From the NCBI GenBank assembly GCA_002104905.1, contig MCFE01000096.1, positions 1-64,000 of the forward strand: 64,000 nucleotides of DNA, given 5' to 3'. Below, one piece after another: positions 1 to 6,650 of this stretch (position 1 is the stretch's first letter; the number at the start of each line of letters is the position of its first letter). Source of the DNA: Basidiobolus meristosporus CBS 931.73. Its lineage: Eukaryota > Basidiobolomycota > Basidiobolomycetes > Basidiobolales > Basidiobolaceae. The position numbers and the translations under genes are program-made. Under the pieces are notes generated by a model. That model saw nothing but the letters and a program-made list of their open reading frames with translations. It ran no database searches and had not been told where the DNA came from.

Positions 1-910
1 TTTTTGGGGATTCATCCCTTTGTATCCGTTGTCTTTTTTCCGACATATATATAGAATCTGTCATGTCTTCTACTACGTTGACCTCTGAATGGCCCCGATA
101 TTTGCCTTCCTCTTGCGAGGTATTTCCTTCTCTTTGTGTATTTGTTCCTGCAGTTGGTACTAACTTGAAATAAGGACAGTCCCTCAACATATGTCCGGGT
201 TCTCCACAACCAAAGCATCTTCGTTCCCTTCTTGGAGAGTTGTGGTTTGAACTGGGGATAGAACTAGAATTTGTCTTCTGACTGGCTAACAAATTAAGTT
301 CCATTCGATCAAATTTAGCTGCCAGTTTATCCAGTTGACTATCCCATGACGTTGTTGGCGGAGTTGATAATGTTGCATGTGTTTTCTCATTGATATTTTC
401 CTTTGTCTGGCCTCCTAGACATTGTTCCTCCTCCTCAGCAAAAGCAATTGCTTCACCCAGAGTTGTGGGTCTACGTTTTCTGACCTCCATTCGGATCTTA
501 GAGTGAAGAACATCAAGAAACACTTCGATCTTATCTTCCTCCAGGGAGTATCCCAACCTTGCAAATAATCTTAATACTTTTGCGGCAATTTCCGCTACTG
601 ATTCATCTTTCTGTCGTAAATTCTTCAGGTTTTGACGCCATGCATCCATTCTTGCCATTGTAACGTATTTTTCCTTGAATCTTTGCTTAAAGGTTTCCCA
701 ATCTGTCAAAAGCCCTTCATTTTCTTCATACCAAGTAGCTGCCAGTTCCTTCATGTAAGCACCTGCAATCGTTGGAAGATCTGCTAGATCCCATCGATTT
801 GCTTTTTGACTTACTTCACATTCCCGTAGCCAAGCAATAGGATCTTCGGTCTGATATCCCGAGAAATCGCTAATTGTGACCAGTCTTCGTTCCCGTTGTA
901 GCGTGGTCAT
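1..910 (-). CDS. Ty3/gypsy-like retrotransposon Gag, 3' end outside window
   Basis: An uninterrupted minus-strand reading frame runs from an ATG at 908-910 to the window edge (303 codons, no stop). It shows a retrotransposon Gag layout. The N-terminal half reads like the Retrotrans_gag fold (motifs IAWLRECE, TDWETFKQRFKEKYV, LEEDKIEVFLDVL). A Ser/Thr-rich linker follows, then a CCHC zinc knuckle at about 212-172 (C-FG-C-GEPG-H-MLRD-C) that binds RNA in the virus-like particle. The ATG follows a primer-binding site and an LTR at 957-1306, so this is the 5' end of a minus-strand element. The frame has no stops or shifts, which argues for a young copy. Pol is expected to the left, outside the window. 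Family assignment to Ty3/gypsy rests on the Gag type plus the PBS and insertion site; no pol is visible to confirm it. Confidence 0.82.
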   Translation of the reverse strand, partial: MTTLQRERRLVTISDFSGYQTEDPIAWLRECEVSQKANRWDLADLPTIAGAYMKELAATWYEENEGLLTDWETFKQRFKEKYVTMARMDAWRQNLKNLRQKDESVAEIAAKVLRLFARLGYSLEEDKIEVFLDVLHSKIRMEVRKRRPTTLGEAIAFAEEEEQCLGGQTKENINEKTHATLSTPPTTSWDSQLDKLAAKFDRMELNLLASQKTNSSSIPSSNHNSPRRERRCFGCGEPGHMLRDCPYFKLVPTAGTNTQREGNTSQEEGKYRGHSEVNVVEDMTDSIYMSEKRQRIQRDESPK

Positions 911-956
911 CTTCCGTTCTTTTAGTAAGAGATAGATTCCTTTTGTTTAATACTAC

Positions 957-974
957 CCCCTGCTGTGAGCACCA
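957..974 (-). promoter_or_regulatory. Primer-binding site complementary to tRNA-Ile(AAU) 3' end
   Basis: On the minus strand the sequence is TGGTGCTCACAGCAGGGG, four bases inside the LTR end. It is an 18-nt perfect complement of the 3' end of the tRNA-Ile encoded at 1950-2023 (CCCCTGCTGTGAGCA plus the added CCA). Using a full 3'-terminal tRNA primer is normal for Ty3-like elements. Here the primer tRNA is encoded about 1 kb away. Confidence 0.85.
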
Positions 975-978
975 ATTC

Positions 979-1306
979 TGTTACGTACTTAAAGAGTAAT
1001 GTCCTTTAGAGAGTACGAAAAGGGATAACCTATATGTTATCTTGTAGATTCGACGGGGTAGTGTAAGAATATCTCTTAAAAAGGTTAGGGTGGTGACTTC
1101 GTAGAAATATATTCAAACTAATATTCGTTCCTACTACGCTCTTCTGCCTATAACCAAAAACTCCCTTTTTATTTAGTTACTTGTTTGGTATTTATACCTT
1201 GTTGTGAGTCTGGTGATTTGTCTTTGATTTGTTTTTCCCTGGCTACTAAGTCGTCTTTGTATGCGTTGATGTCACTTAGCATCGAGTGACTCTTTACTCT
1301 GTAACA
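979..1306 (-). repeat. LTR of the Ty3-like element (5' LTR)
   Basis: The 328-bp segment read on the minus strand starts TGTTACAG and ends GTACGTAACA, giving the inverted ends TGTTAC/GTAACA typical of an LTR. It is followed by the PBS and gag, so it is the 5' LTR. Its outer end lies 11 bp upstream of the mature 5' end of tRNA-Pro at 1318. The equivalent position in the second tRNA-unit copy (5620/5621) has no insertion, which fixes this outer boundary. The 3' LTR and target-site duplication are outside the window. Confidence 0.75.
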
Positions 1307-1317
1307 CTCCCAACTGT

Positions 1318-1389
1318 GGCTCAATGGTTTAGTGGTATAATTCTCCCTTAGGGTGGGAGAGGTCCCGGGTTCAATTCCCGGTTGAGCCC
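1318..1389 (+). tRNA. tRNA-Pro(AGG)
   Basis: The cloverleaf has acceptor GGCTCAA/TTGAGCC, anticodon stem CTCCC/GGGAG with loop TTAGGGT (anticodon AGG, G37 as usual for Pro), and T arm CCGGG-TTCAATT-CCCGG. A TCTTTT terminator follows. This is the tRNA beside which the Ty3-like element is inserted. Confidence 0.95.
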
Positions 1390-1640
1390 CTCTTTTGCAT
1401 TTCCATTCAAAATTTTTGATGGCAAGTACGTGTACCAACTCTATTATGTATAGTAGTTCGAACCATATTTTTATGTGGAAGTACTTTGGATGTAAATTTG
1501 TAATGGCATATTTACATGTCATCTACTGTGAGGATTTTGGTTTGCATCAATTTCAGGCAAAGGATTCGTTTACTATCTAGAGAATCACCTTGCCATGTGG
1601 GTGTACATATTAGAAAACATTTCCTTCTATTCACATAAAT

Positions 1641-1712
1641 GGTTTCGTGGTGTAATGGTTAGCACCCAGGACTTTGAATCCTGTAATCCGAGTTCGATTC
1701 TCGGCGAGACCT
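1641..1712 (+). tRNA. tRNA-Gln(TTG)
   Basis: Acceptor GGTTTCG/CGAGACC, anticodon arm CAGGA-CTTTGAA-TCCTG giving anticodon TTG, T arm CCGAG-TTCGATT-CTCGG, followed by TCTTTT. Confidence 0.94.
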
Positions 1713-1862
1713 CTTTTATGCACATTGCATTCTCCAGATACTTTTGCATTTCAACTCTCACAAATAACAGCGCCTTCATTTTACAACGTAGACCGTGTCA
1801 GGATTATTCGAATTCTAGCTGGTTTGGACTTGTGTTGGATAGTGGCACCCACCTTCGATAAG

Positions 1863-1944
1863 GACGATATGGCCGAGTGGTTAAGGCGTATGACTAGAAA
1901 TCATATGGGCTCTGCCCGCGCAGGTTCAAATCCTGCTGTCGTCG
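1863..1944 (+). tRNA. tRNA-Ser(AGA)
   Basis: Class II tRNA: acceptor GACGATA/TGTCGTC, anticodon arm TATGA-CTAGAAA-TCATA (anticodon AGA), a long variable arm (about TGGGCTCTGCCCG) and T arm GCAGG-TTCAAAT-CCTGC. Only AATTT separates it from the next tRNA, with no four-T terminator, so it is probably co-transcribed with tRNA-Ile. Confidence 0.94.
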
Positions 1945-1949
1945 AATTT

Positions 1950-2023
1950 GCTCGCATAGCTCAGTTGGTTAGAGCGTGGTGCTAATAACGCCAAGGTCGC
2001 AGGTTCGACCCCTGCTGTGAGCA
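1950..2023 (+). tRNA. tRNA-Ile(AAT)
   Basis: Acceptor GCTCGCA/TGTGAGC, anticodon arm TGGTG-CTAATAA-CGCCA (anticodon AAT), T arm GCAGG-TTCGACC-CCTGC, then a run of six T. Its 3' end is the exact complement of the PBS of the neighbouring Ty3-like element. It lies five bases behind tRNA-Ser. Confidence 0.95.
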
Positions 2024-2348
2024 TTATTTTTTATCCAGGCTGGCAGTCTTCATACTCCTACAAGAAAACGGTAGCAATTACATGCATCGCAAAGGGTGCA
2101 CTGCATCCACCTTCCCCCTAATCAATGTTATAGTCAGTTCGCACACCTACCTTATTTTGATGTTCTACAGGCGCATCTGATTTCGAATTTATGCTTTGCT
2201 GGTATTGTGCACTACCCATATTTTTTAACAGAATGAGTTGGCTACCTTGAACTCACAGTGTGGAGATGGGAATGATATGTAAGTCTGAACAATAACAGAA
2301 GACTGCGTTGTATCTAAAATCAAATTCTACAACAAGTATAATGTATCA

Positions 2349-2420
2349 TCTCAGATAGTATAGTGGTAAGTATCCCCGCCTGTCACGCGGGAGACCCGGG
2401 TTCAATTCCCGGTCTGAGAG
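2349..2420 (+). tRNA. tRNA-Asp(GTC)
   Basis: Acceptor TCTCAGA/TCTGAGA, anticodon arm CCCGC-CTGTCAC-GCGGG (anticodon GTC), T arm CCGGG-TTCAATT-CCCGG, followed by TTTTGTTTT. It is the first tRNA past the duplicated segment. Confidence 0.95.
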
Positions 2421-2656
2421 TTTTGTTTTAGCTGTCTTGGGTACATCAAAATTATACTTTGACTGTTCTTGAGTTCGTGTACTCAACGGTACGCACTAAA
2501 TATGACATGACGCTAAGATAAAAAAAACTCTTACAAAATGGGCCGTAGCTTGTATCTATACAGGTCGTTATTTTTATAGAACTACTAGTGTGGTTGATCG
2601 ATATGGATGTAAAGAGCTACTTTGATTAAACAAGTACTGGTTTTTCTAGCAACAAC

Positions 2657-2729
2657 GGGCGTATGGCCAAATGGATAAGGCGCCTGACTACGGATCAGGA
2701 GATTCCAGGTTCGATCCCTGGTATGCTCG
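2657..2729 (+). tRNA. tRNA-Arg(ACG)
   Basis: Acceptor GGGCGTA/TATGCTC with G-U pairs, anticodon arm CCTGA-CTACGGA-TCAGG (anticodon ACG), T arm CCAGG-TTCGATC-CCTGG, downstream TCTTTTG. Confidence 0.93.
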
Positions 2730-2943
2730 AAGTTATCTTTTGTCATCAGCGTGTACAGATAAATGCTAAGCATGTTTACCTCTTCCTAAGCGATTCAATA
2801 AATCCTATGGATTGATGATTTTTCTGCCCGAGAATAGTACGTAGTACAAACATATTCTTCCATATATTGTCCGATTCATTTTCTACAACTTTACTCGCTC
2901 AGCAATGTAATCATAATCTAAGCCTCGGTCTTACAGACGTAAA

Positions 2944-3014
2944 GCATACTTGGTTTAGTGGTATAATTACCGCCTGCCACGCGGTAGACCGGGGTTCGAT
3001 TCCCCGAGTATGCA
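2944..3014 (+). tRNA. tRNA-Gly(GCC)
   Basis: Acceptor GCATACT/AGTATGC, anticodon arm ACCGC-CTGCCAC-GCGGT (anticodon GCC), T arm CGGGG-TTCGATT-CCCCG, followed by ATTTTATA. Confidence 0.95.
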
Positions 3015-3576
3015 TTTTATACTTTTCCACTATGGTACCTTTTTGCATAACTGTATTCCTCAAATGGTTCGTTTTCCGGAACTTAATAGCTTACCAATAT
3101 GCATGTCTACTATACATTATGTTGGGTCACTACACTATTGGAAAAATGGAAAGATGGTAAAATGGTTAGGGTTAATGAAGACATACAAATCGATATTTTC
3201 AGAGCCGCTGCAAATCCTATAGTCCATCGCTAAAACATTTTAGCATAACCGCTTTGAAACTTTGTGATCTACCGATAATCCTCCACTGATTAGCTACGAG
3301 TCGAACCTACAGCATGATTGCTTGACACAGGCGCACTTCCAGAGCTACCGTAGATGCCTGTAGTATTAATTCGTTGAAATAGAAATCAAATATTGTGCGG
3401 TTAGCAGTTAGTTGGGCCCTATGTCACCGCTCTATCATTCTTGTATAAAATATAATGTGAAAGATCCTTCCAAGCTGCCATCTCATTCACAAATTCAAGT
3501 AGTTAGCCGAATCACATATTAAATGTATAAGGTATCTTGCAATATAGCACGTGTTTTCCATTCATCAAACAGTAAT

Positions 3577-3649
3577 GCCTCCTTGGCTCAGTTGGCAGAG
3601 CGTCTGCCTAGTAAGCAGAAGGTCGCTGGTTCGATTCCGGCAGAAGGCA
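3577..3649 (+). tRNA. tRNA-Thr(AGT)
   Basis: Anticodon arm TCTGC-CTAGTAA-GCAGA (anticodon AGT) and T arm GCTGG-TTCGATT-CCGGC are good. The acceptor GCCTCCT/AGAAGGC has one C-A mismatch at pair 5:68. A, B box and a downstream T run (TTTTT) are present, so it may still be expressed. Confidence 0.88.
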
Positions 3650-3782
3650 TTGAAATTTTTGGTCTCTATTATTTTTTACTGAGTTTAAGTGGAATTCATG
3701 AATTGTACAATTGTGATGCATGGCGGGTTGAAAAATCATTTAGACAAGTCGCAAATTGACTGTTACAAGAAACAAAAAGCAA

Positions 3783-3865
3783 TGAAGAGAGTGGGATTCG
3801 AACCCACGCCTCCGAAGAGATCACGGCCTTAACGTGACGCCTTAGACCAACTCGGCCATCTCTCC
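3783..3865 (-). tRNA. tRNA-Leu(AAG)
   Basis: Minus-strand class II tRNA: acceptor GGAGAGA/TCTCTTC, anticodon arm TCACG-TTAAGGC-CGTGA (anticodon AAG), variable arm TCTCTTCGGAGGC, T arm GTGGG-TTCGAAT-CCCAC, then CTTTTT. Confidence 0.94.
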
Positions 3866-4182
3866 ATTTACGAAGGGACCTGTGCAAGGCCTATGTAGTA
3901 TGTAATGGTCATAGTCACATTCATTTGATTTGTGCGTGCGCTAGAGTATTATCAAAATAGAGGTTGCAATTCGATAGCTGTATATGTGCTCTGAGTATTT
4001 CTTTCTTACGCCAAAGTACAACAGTTGGAGGATTTGTTTGAGTTTACGGTCAGATATTATCGCGATTCAGTCTACAAAATAAATGGGCAAACAAGGTATT
4101 TAGGAAACGAAGGTTGGTGATTCAAGGAATTCAGATAGAACATAGGATACACTAATCATAACTTTCCTATCGGTTTATCCAT

Positions 4183-4267
4183 CCGAACATAGCTCAGTTG
4201 GTAGAGCGGAAGACTGTAGTGTTACATAGCAATCTTTAGGTCCCTGGTTCAAATCCGGGTGTTCGGA
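4183..4267 (+). tRNA. tRNA-Tyr(GTA) with a 12-nt intron
   Basis: Acceptor CCGAACA/TGTTCGG and T arm CCTGG-TTCAAAT-CCGGG. The anticodon stem GAAGA/TCTTT encloses 19 nt instead of 7, starting CTGTA, so a 12-nt intron follows the GTA anticodon at the standard 37/38 position (about 4219-4231). Nuclear tRNA-Tyr genes normally carry such an intron, which supports a nuclear origin of the array. Confidence 0.9.
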
Positions 4268-4441
4268 CTCTTTTGTATTTTATTCAAAAATTGTATACCC
4301 TTGTGGTGAAGTTATCAAATGACCAAGCACTAGTGGTATTGCCCTCATCGAGAGAGTATGCACACATCATACAGGTCGTTAAGAGTATATTTTGCTACCC
4401 TGGAGGTTTTAAAAGATTGCATACAAAAAATATCAAAAGAG

Positions 4442-4515
4442 CGCTCCTGGGTGGGCTTGAACCACCAACCTCCTGATTAACAGTCAGACGCGCTAGCCAA
4501 TTGCGCCACAAGAGC
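4442..4515 (-). tRNA. tRNA-Asn(GTT)
   Basis: Minus strand: acceptor GCTCTTG/CAGGAGC, anticodon arm TCTGA-CTGTTAA-TCAGG (anticodon GTT), T arm GGTGG-TTCAAGC-CCACC, then CTCTTTTG. Confidence 0.93.
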
Positions 4516-4739
4516 AACTTGAATACAAGTGAAGGATGTATCATCTTATGGTTATAGAATACACAAGTATAGCAAGGCATATGGAATTCATTTCTTGCCG
4601 CATAATACTTGCAAGCTGTAAGTCTTGTTTCAGTTATGATTGATCGATTGATTGTTCCCCGACAACCAAGGGTACTTCCTAATTTTTTACATTGGCGGCA
4701 TCCGTTGACATATACGGCAAGCTGCCCTTGTAACAAGTA

Positions 4740-4812
4740 GCCGTCTTAGCTCAGTTGGGAGAGCGTCAGACTGAAGTTCTGAAGGTCCTGCGTTCGATCC
4801 GCAGAGACGGCA
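4740..4812 (+). tRNA. tRNA-Phe(GAA)
   Basis: Acceptor GCCGTCT/AGACGGC, anticodon arm TCAGA-CTGAAGT-TCTGA (anticodon GAA), T arm CTGCG-TTCGATC-CGCAG, followed by ATTTTTG. No intron. Confidence 0.95.
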
Positions 4813-4996
4813 TTTTTGATTCAGTTTCAATGTTTACTTCTTTACCGTTACCTAAATGATCTACCCAATTACAGATCAAAGTGGTGTAAGCCTCGGGTCT
4901 GTTCTCATACTTTTTTTTTTGAAAACTTCTGTTACCTTGCTTTTTCTCTGACCAATTTATATTATATTGCCACAACTGGAACCTGGTGTGTAACAT

Positions 4997-5069
4997 GCCC
5001 GGCTAGCTCAATCGGTAGAGCGTGAGACTCTTAATCTCAAGGTTGTGGGTTCGACCCCCACGTTGGGTG
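4997..5069 (+). tRNA. tRNA-Lys(CTT)
   Basis: Acceptor GCCCGGC/GTTGGGT with three G-U pairs, anticodon arm TGAGA-CTCTTAA-TCTCA (anticodon CTT), T arm GTGGG-TTCGACC-CCCAC, then CCTTTTTT. Confidence 0.94.
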
Positions 5070-5232
5070 ACTCCTTTTTTCTTCAATTATTTTGAGTCCC
5101 TTTCAATAGTGTGCAAATTCGGTATAGTATTGCATTGCTTTTCCCGAAAAAATCTGCTATCACTTGAATTAGGCCAAGGTAATTGGAATCTCCTCTGCTT
5201 GGAGGGTGTTTATGTACAGCAAAATGATACCT

Positions 5233-5305
5233 TGGAGGACCTGGGTATCGATCCCAGTGCCTCTCGCATGCTAAGCGAGCGCTCTACCATCTGAGCTAGA
5301 CCCCC
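5233..5305 (-). tRNA. tRNA-Ala(AGC), atypical
   Basis: Minus strand: anticodon arm CTCGC-TTAGCAT-GCGAG (anticodon AGC), acceptor GGGGGTC/GTCCTCC with the G3-U70 pair that marks tRNA-Ala. Two oddities: a T-T mismatch at 6:67, and a T loop ATCGATA (A54 instead of T54), which also alters the B box. A T run (ATTTTG) follows downstream. It could be a degenerating copy. Confidence 0.82.
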
Positions 5306-5632
5306 ATTTGTACTGCAAGTTAAAGAACGTATATTGAATATTGCATTAGCATTCCATCTTGCTTATGTCTTGCACTAAGCTCATATGCAGGACAAAAGTT
5401 TTGCGAATTTCTGACTGCCCCACTGTTGTTTTCTCTCAATACCAGCTTGTTAGATGTTGAGAGATATAATTTGCATATTTGGGTCACAGGCGCAGTATGA
5501 GGTCTCCACAAATAGATCAGGTAGCTGAAGGATCCAGCCGTTGCGATATAGAGATACCTTTAGGAATGGAAGAGCGTACTTGTATAAATTTACACATTTA
5601 CAGCAGTAACCTCGGTAGTAACTCCCAACTGT

Positions 5633-5704
5633 GGCTCAATGGTTTAGTGGTATAATTCTCCCTTAGGGTGGGAGAGGTCCCGGGTTCAATTCCCGGTTGA
5701 GCCC
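5633..5704 (+). tRNA. tRNA-Pro(AGG), second unit
   Basis: Identical to 1318-1389. The upstream spacer here is intact, showing the empty Ty3-like insertion site. Confidence 0.95.
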
Positions 5705-5955
5705 CTCTTTTGCATTTCCATTCAAAATTTTTGATGGCAAGTACGTGTACCAACTCTATTATGTATAGTAGTTCGAACCATATTTTTATGTGGAAGTACT
5801 TTGGATGTAAATTTGTAATGGCATATTTACATGTCATCTACTGTGAGGATTTTGGTTTGCATCAATTTCAGGCAAAGGATTCGTTTACTATCTAGAGAAT
5901 CACCTTGCCATGTGGGTGTACATATTAGAAAACATTTCCTTCTATTCACATAAAT

Positions 5956-6027
5956 GGTTTCGTGGTGTAATGGTTAGCACCCAGGACTTTGAATCCTGTA
6001 ATCCGAGTTCGATTCTCGGCGAGACCT
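5956..6027 (+). tRNA. tRNA-Gln(TTG), second unit
   Basis: Identical to 1641-1712. Confidence 0.94.
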
Positions 6028-6177
6028 CTTTTATGCACATTGCATTCTCCAGATACTTTTGCATTTCAACTCTCACAAATAACAGCGCCTTCATTTTACA
6101 ACGTAGACCGTGTCAGGATTATTCGAATTCTAGCTGGTTTGGACTTGTGTTGGATAGTGGCACCCACCTTCGATAAG

Positions 6178-6259
6178 GACGATATGGCCGAGTGGTTAAG
6201 GCGTATGACTAGAAATCATATGGGCTCTGCCCGCGCAGGTTCAAATCCTGCTGTCGTCG
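6178..6259 (+). tRNA. tRNA-Ser(AGA), second unit
   Basis: Identical to 1863-1944, again five bases before tRNA-Ile without a terminator. Confidence 0.94.
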
Positions 6260-6264
6260 AATTT

Positions 6265-6338
6265 GCTCGCATAGCTCAGTTGGTTAGAGCGTGGTGCTAA
6301 TAACGCCAAGGTCGCAGGTTCGACCCCTGCTGTGAGCA
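6265..6338 (+). tRNA. tRNA-Ile(AAT), second unit
   Basis: Identical to 1950-2023; last tRNA before the array is cut off at 6650. Confidence 0.95.
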
Positions 6339-6650
6339 TTATTTTTTATCCAGGCTGGCAGTCTTCATACTCCTACAAGAAAACGGTAGCAATTACATGC
6401 ATCGCAAAGGGTGCACTGCATCCACCTTCCCCCTAATCAATGTTATAGTCAGTTCGCACACCTACCTTATTTTGATGTTCTACAGGCGCATCTGATTTCG
6501 AATTTATGCTTTGCTGGTATTGTGCACTACCCATATTTTTTAACAGAATGAGTTGGCTACCTTGAACTCACAGTGTGGAGATGGGAATGATATGTAAGTC
6601 TGAACAATAACAGAAGACTGCGTTGTATCTAAAATCAAATTCTACAACAA

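Larger units (their letters stand above)
1306..5620. repeat. 4,315-bp tRNA array unit (14 tRNA genes)
   Basis: Positions 1306-2335 and 5621-6650 are the same sequence offset by 4,315 bp; I see no difference over 1,030 bp, and peptides from both copies in all frames are identical. The simplest reading is a tandem repeat whose unit is 1306-5620, with a second unit truncated at 6650 where transposon sequence begins. The unit holds tRNAs for Pro, Gln, Ser, Ile, Asp, Arg, Gly, Thr, Leu, Tyr, Asn, Phe, Lys and Ala, separated by 5-560 bp of AT-rich spacer with T-run Pol III terminators. I see no protein gene in the spacers. A dispersed duplication or an assembly error are the alternatives. Confidence 0.7.
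5621..6650. repeat. Second, truncated tRNA array unit (1,030 bp)
   Basis: This is the copy of 1306-2335, carrying tRNA-Pro, Gln, Ser and Ile plus about 310 bp of downstream spacer. The similarity stops after 6650, where a decayed DNA transposon begins. Its left flank (the 100 bp before 5621) is uninterrupted spacer, so it preserves the empty site of the Ty3-like insertion seen in the first copy. Confidence 0.85.

Noticed and set aside
3285-3350. tRNA-like element on the minus strand with a good B box (GGTTCGACTCG)
   Set aside because: T-stem pairs fail and no acceptor stem or plausible anticodon arm can be formed; at most a relic.
1169-6300. Short open frames across the tRNA array (for example 1674-1985)
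   Set aside because: They run through tRNA genes and are identical in both units simply because the DNA is duplicated.
1306-6650. Organellar, bacterial or viral origin of the tRNA cluster
   Set aside because: Seven of the anticodons begin with A (AGG, AGA, AAT, ACG, AGT, AAG, AGC), tRNA-Tyr has a nuclear-type intron, and T-run terminators follow; this is a nuclear eukaryotic set.
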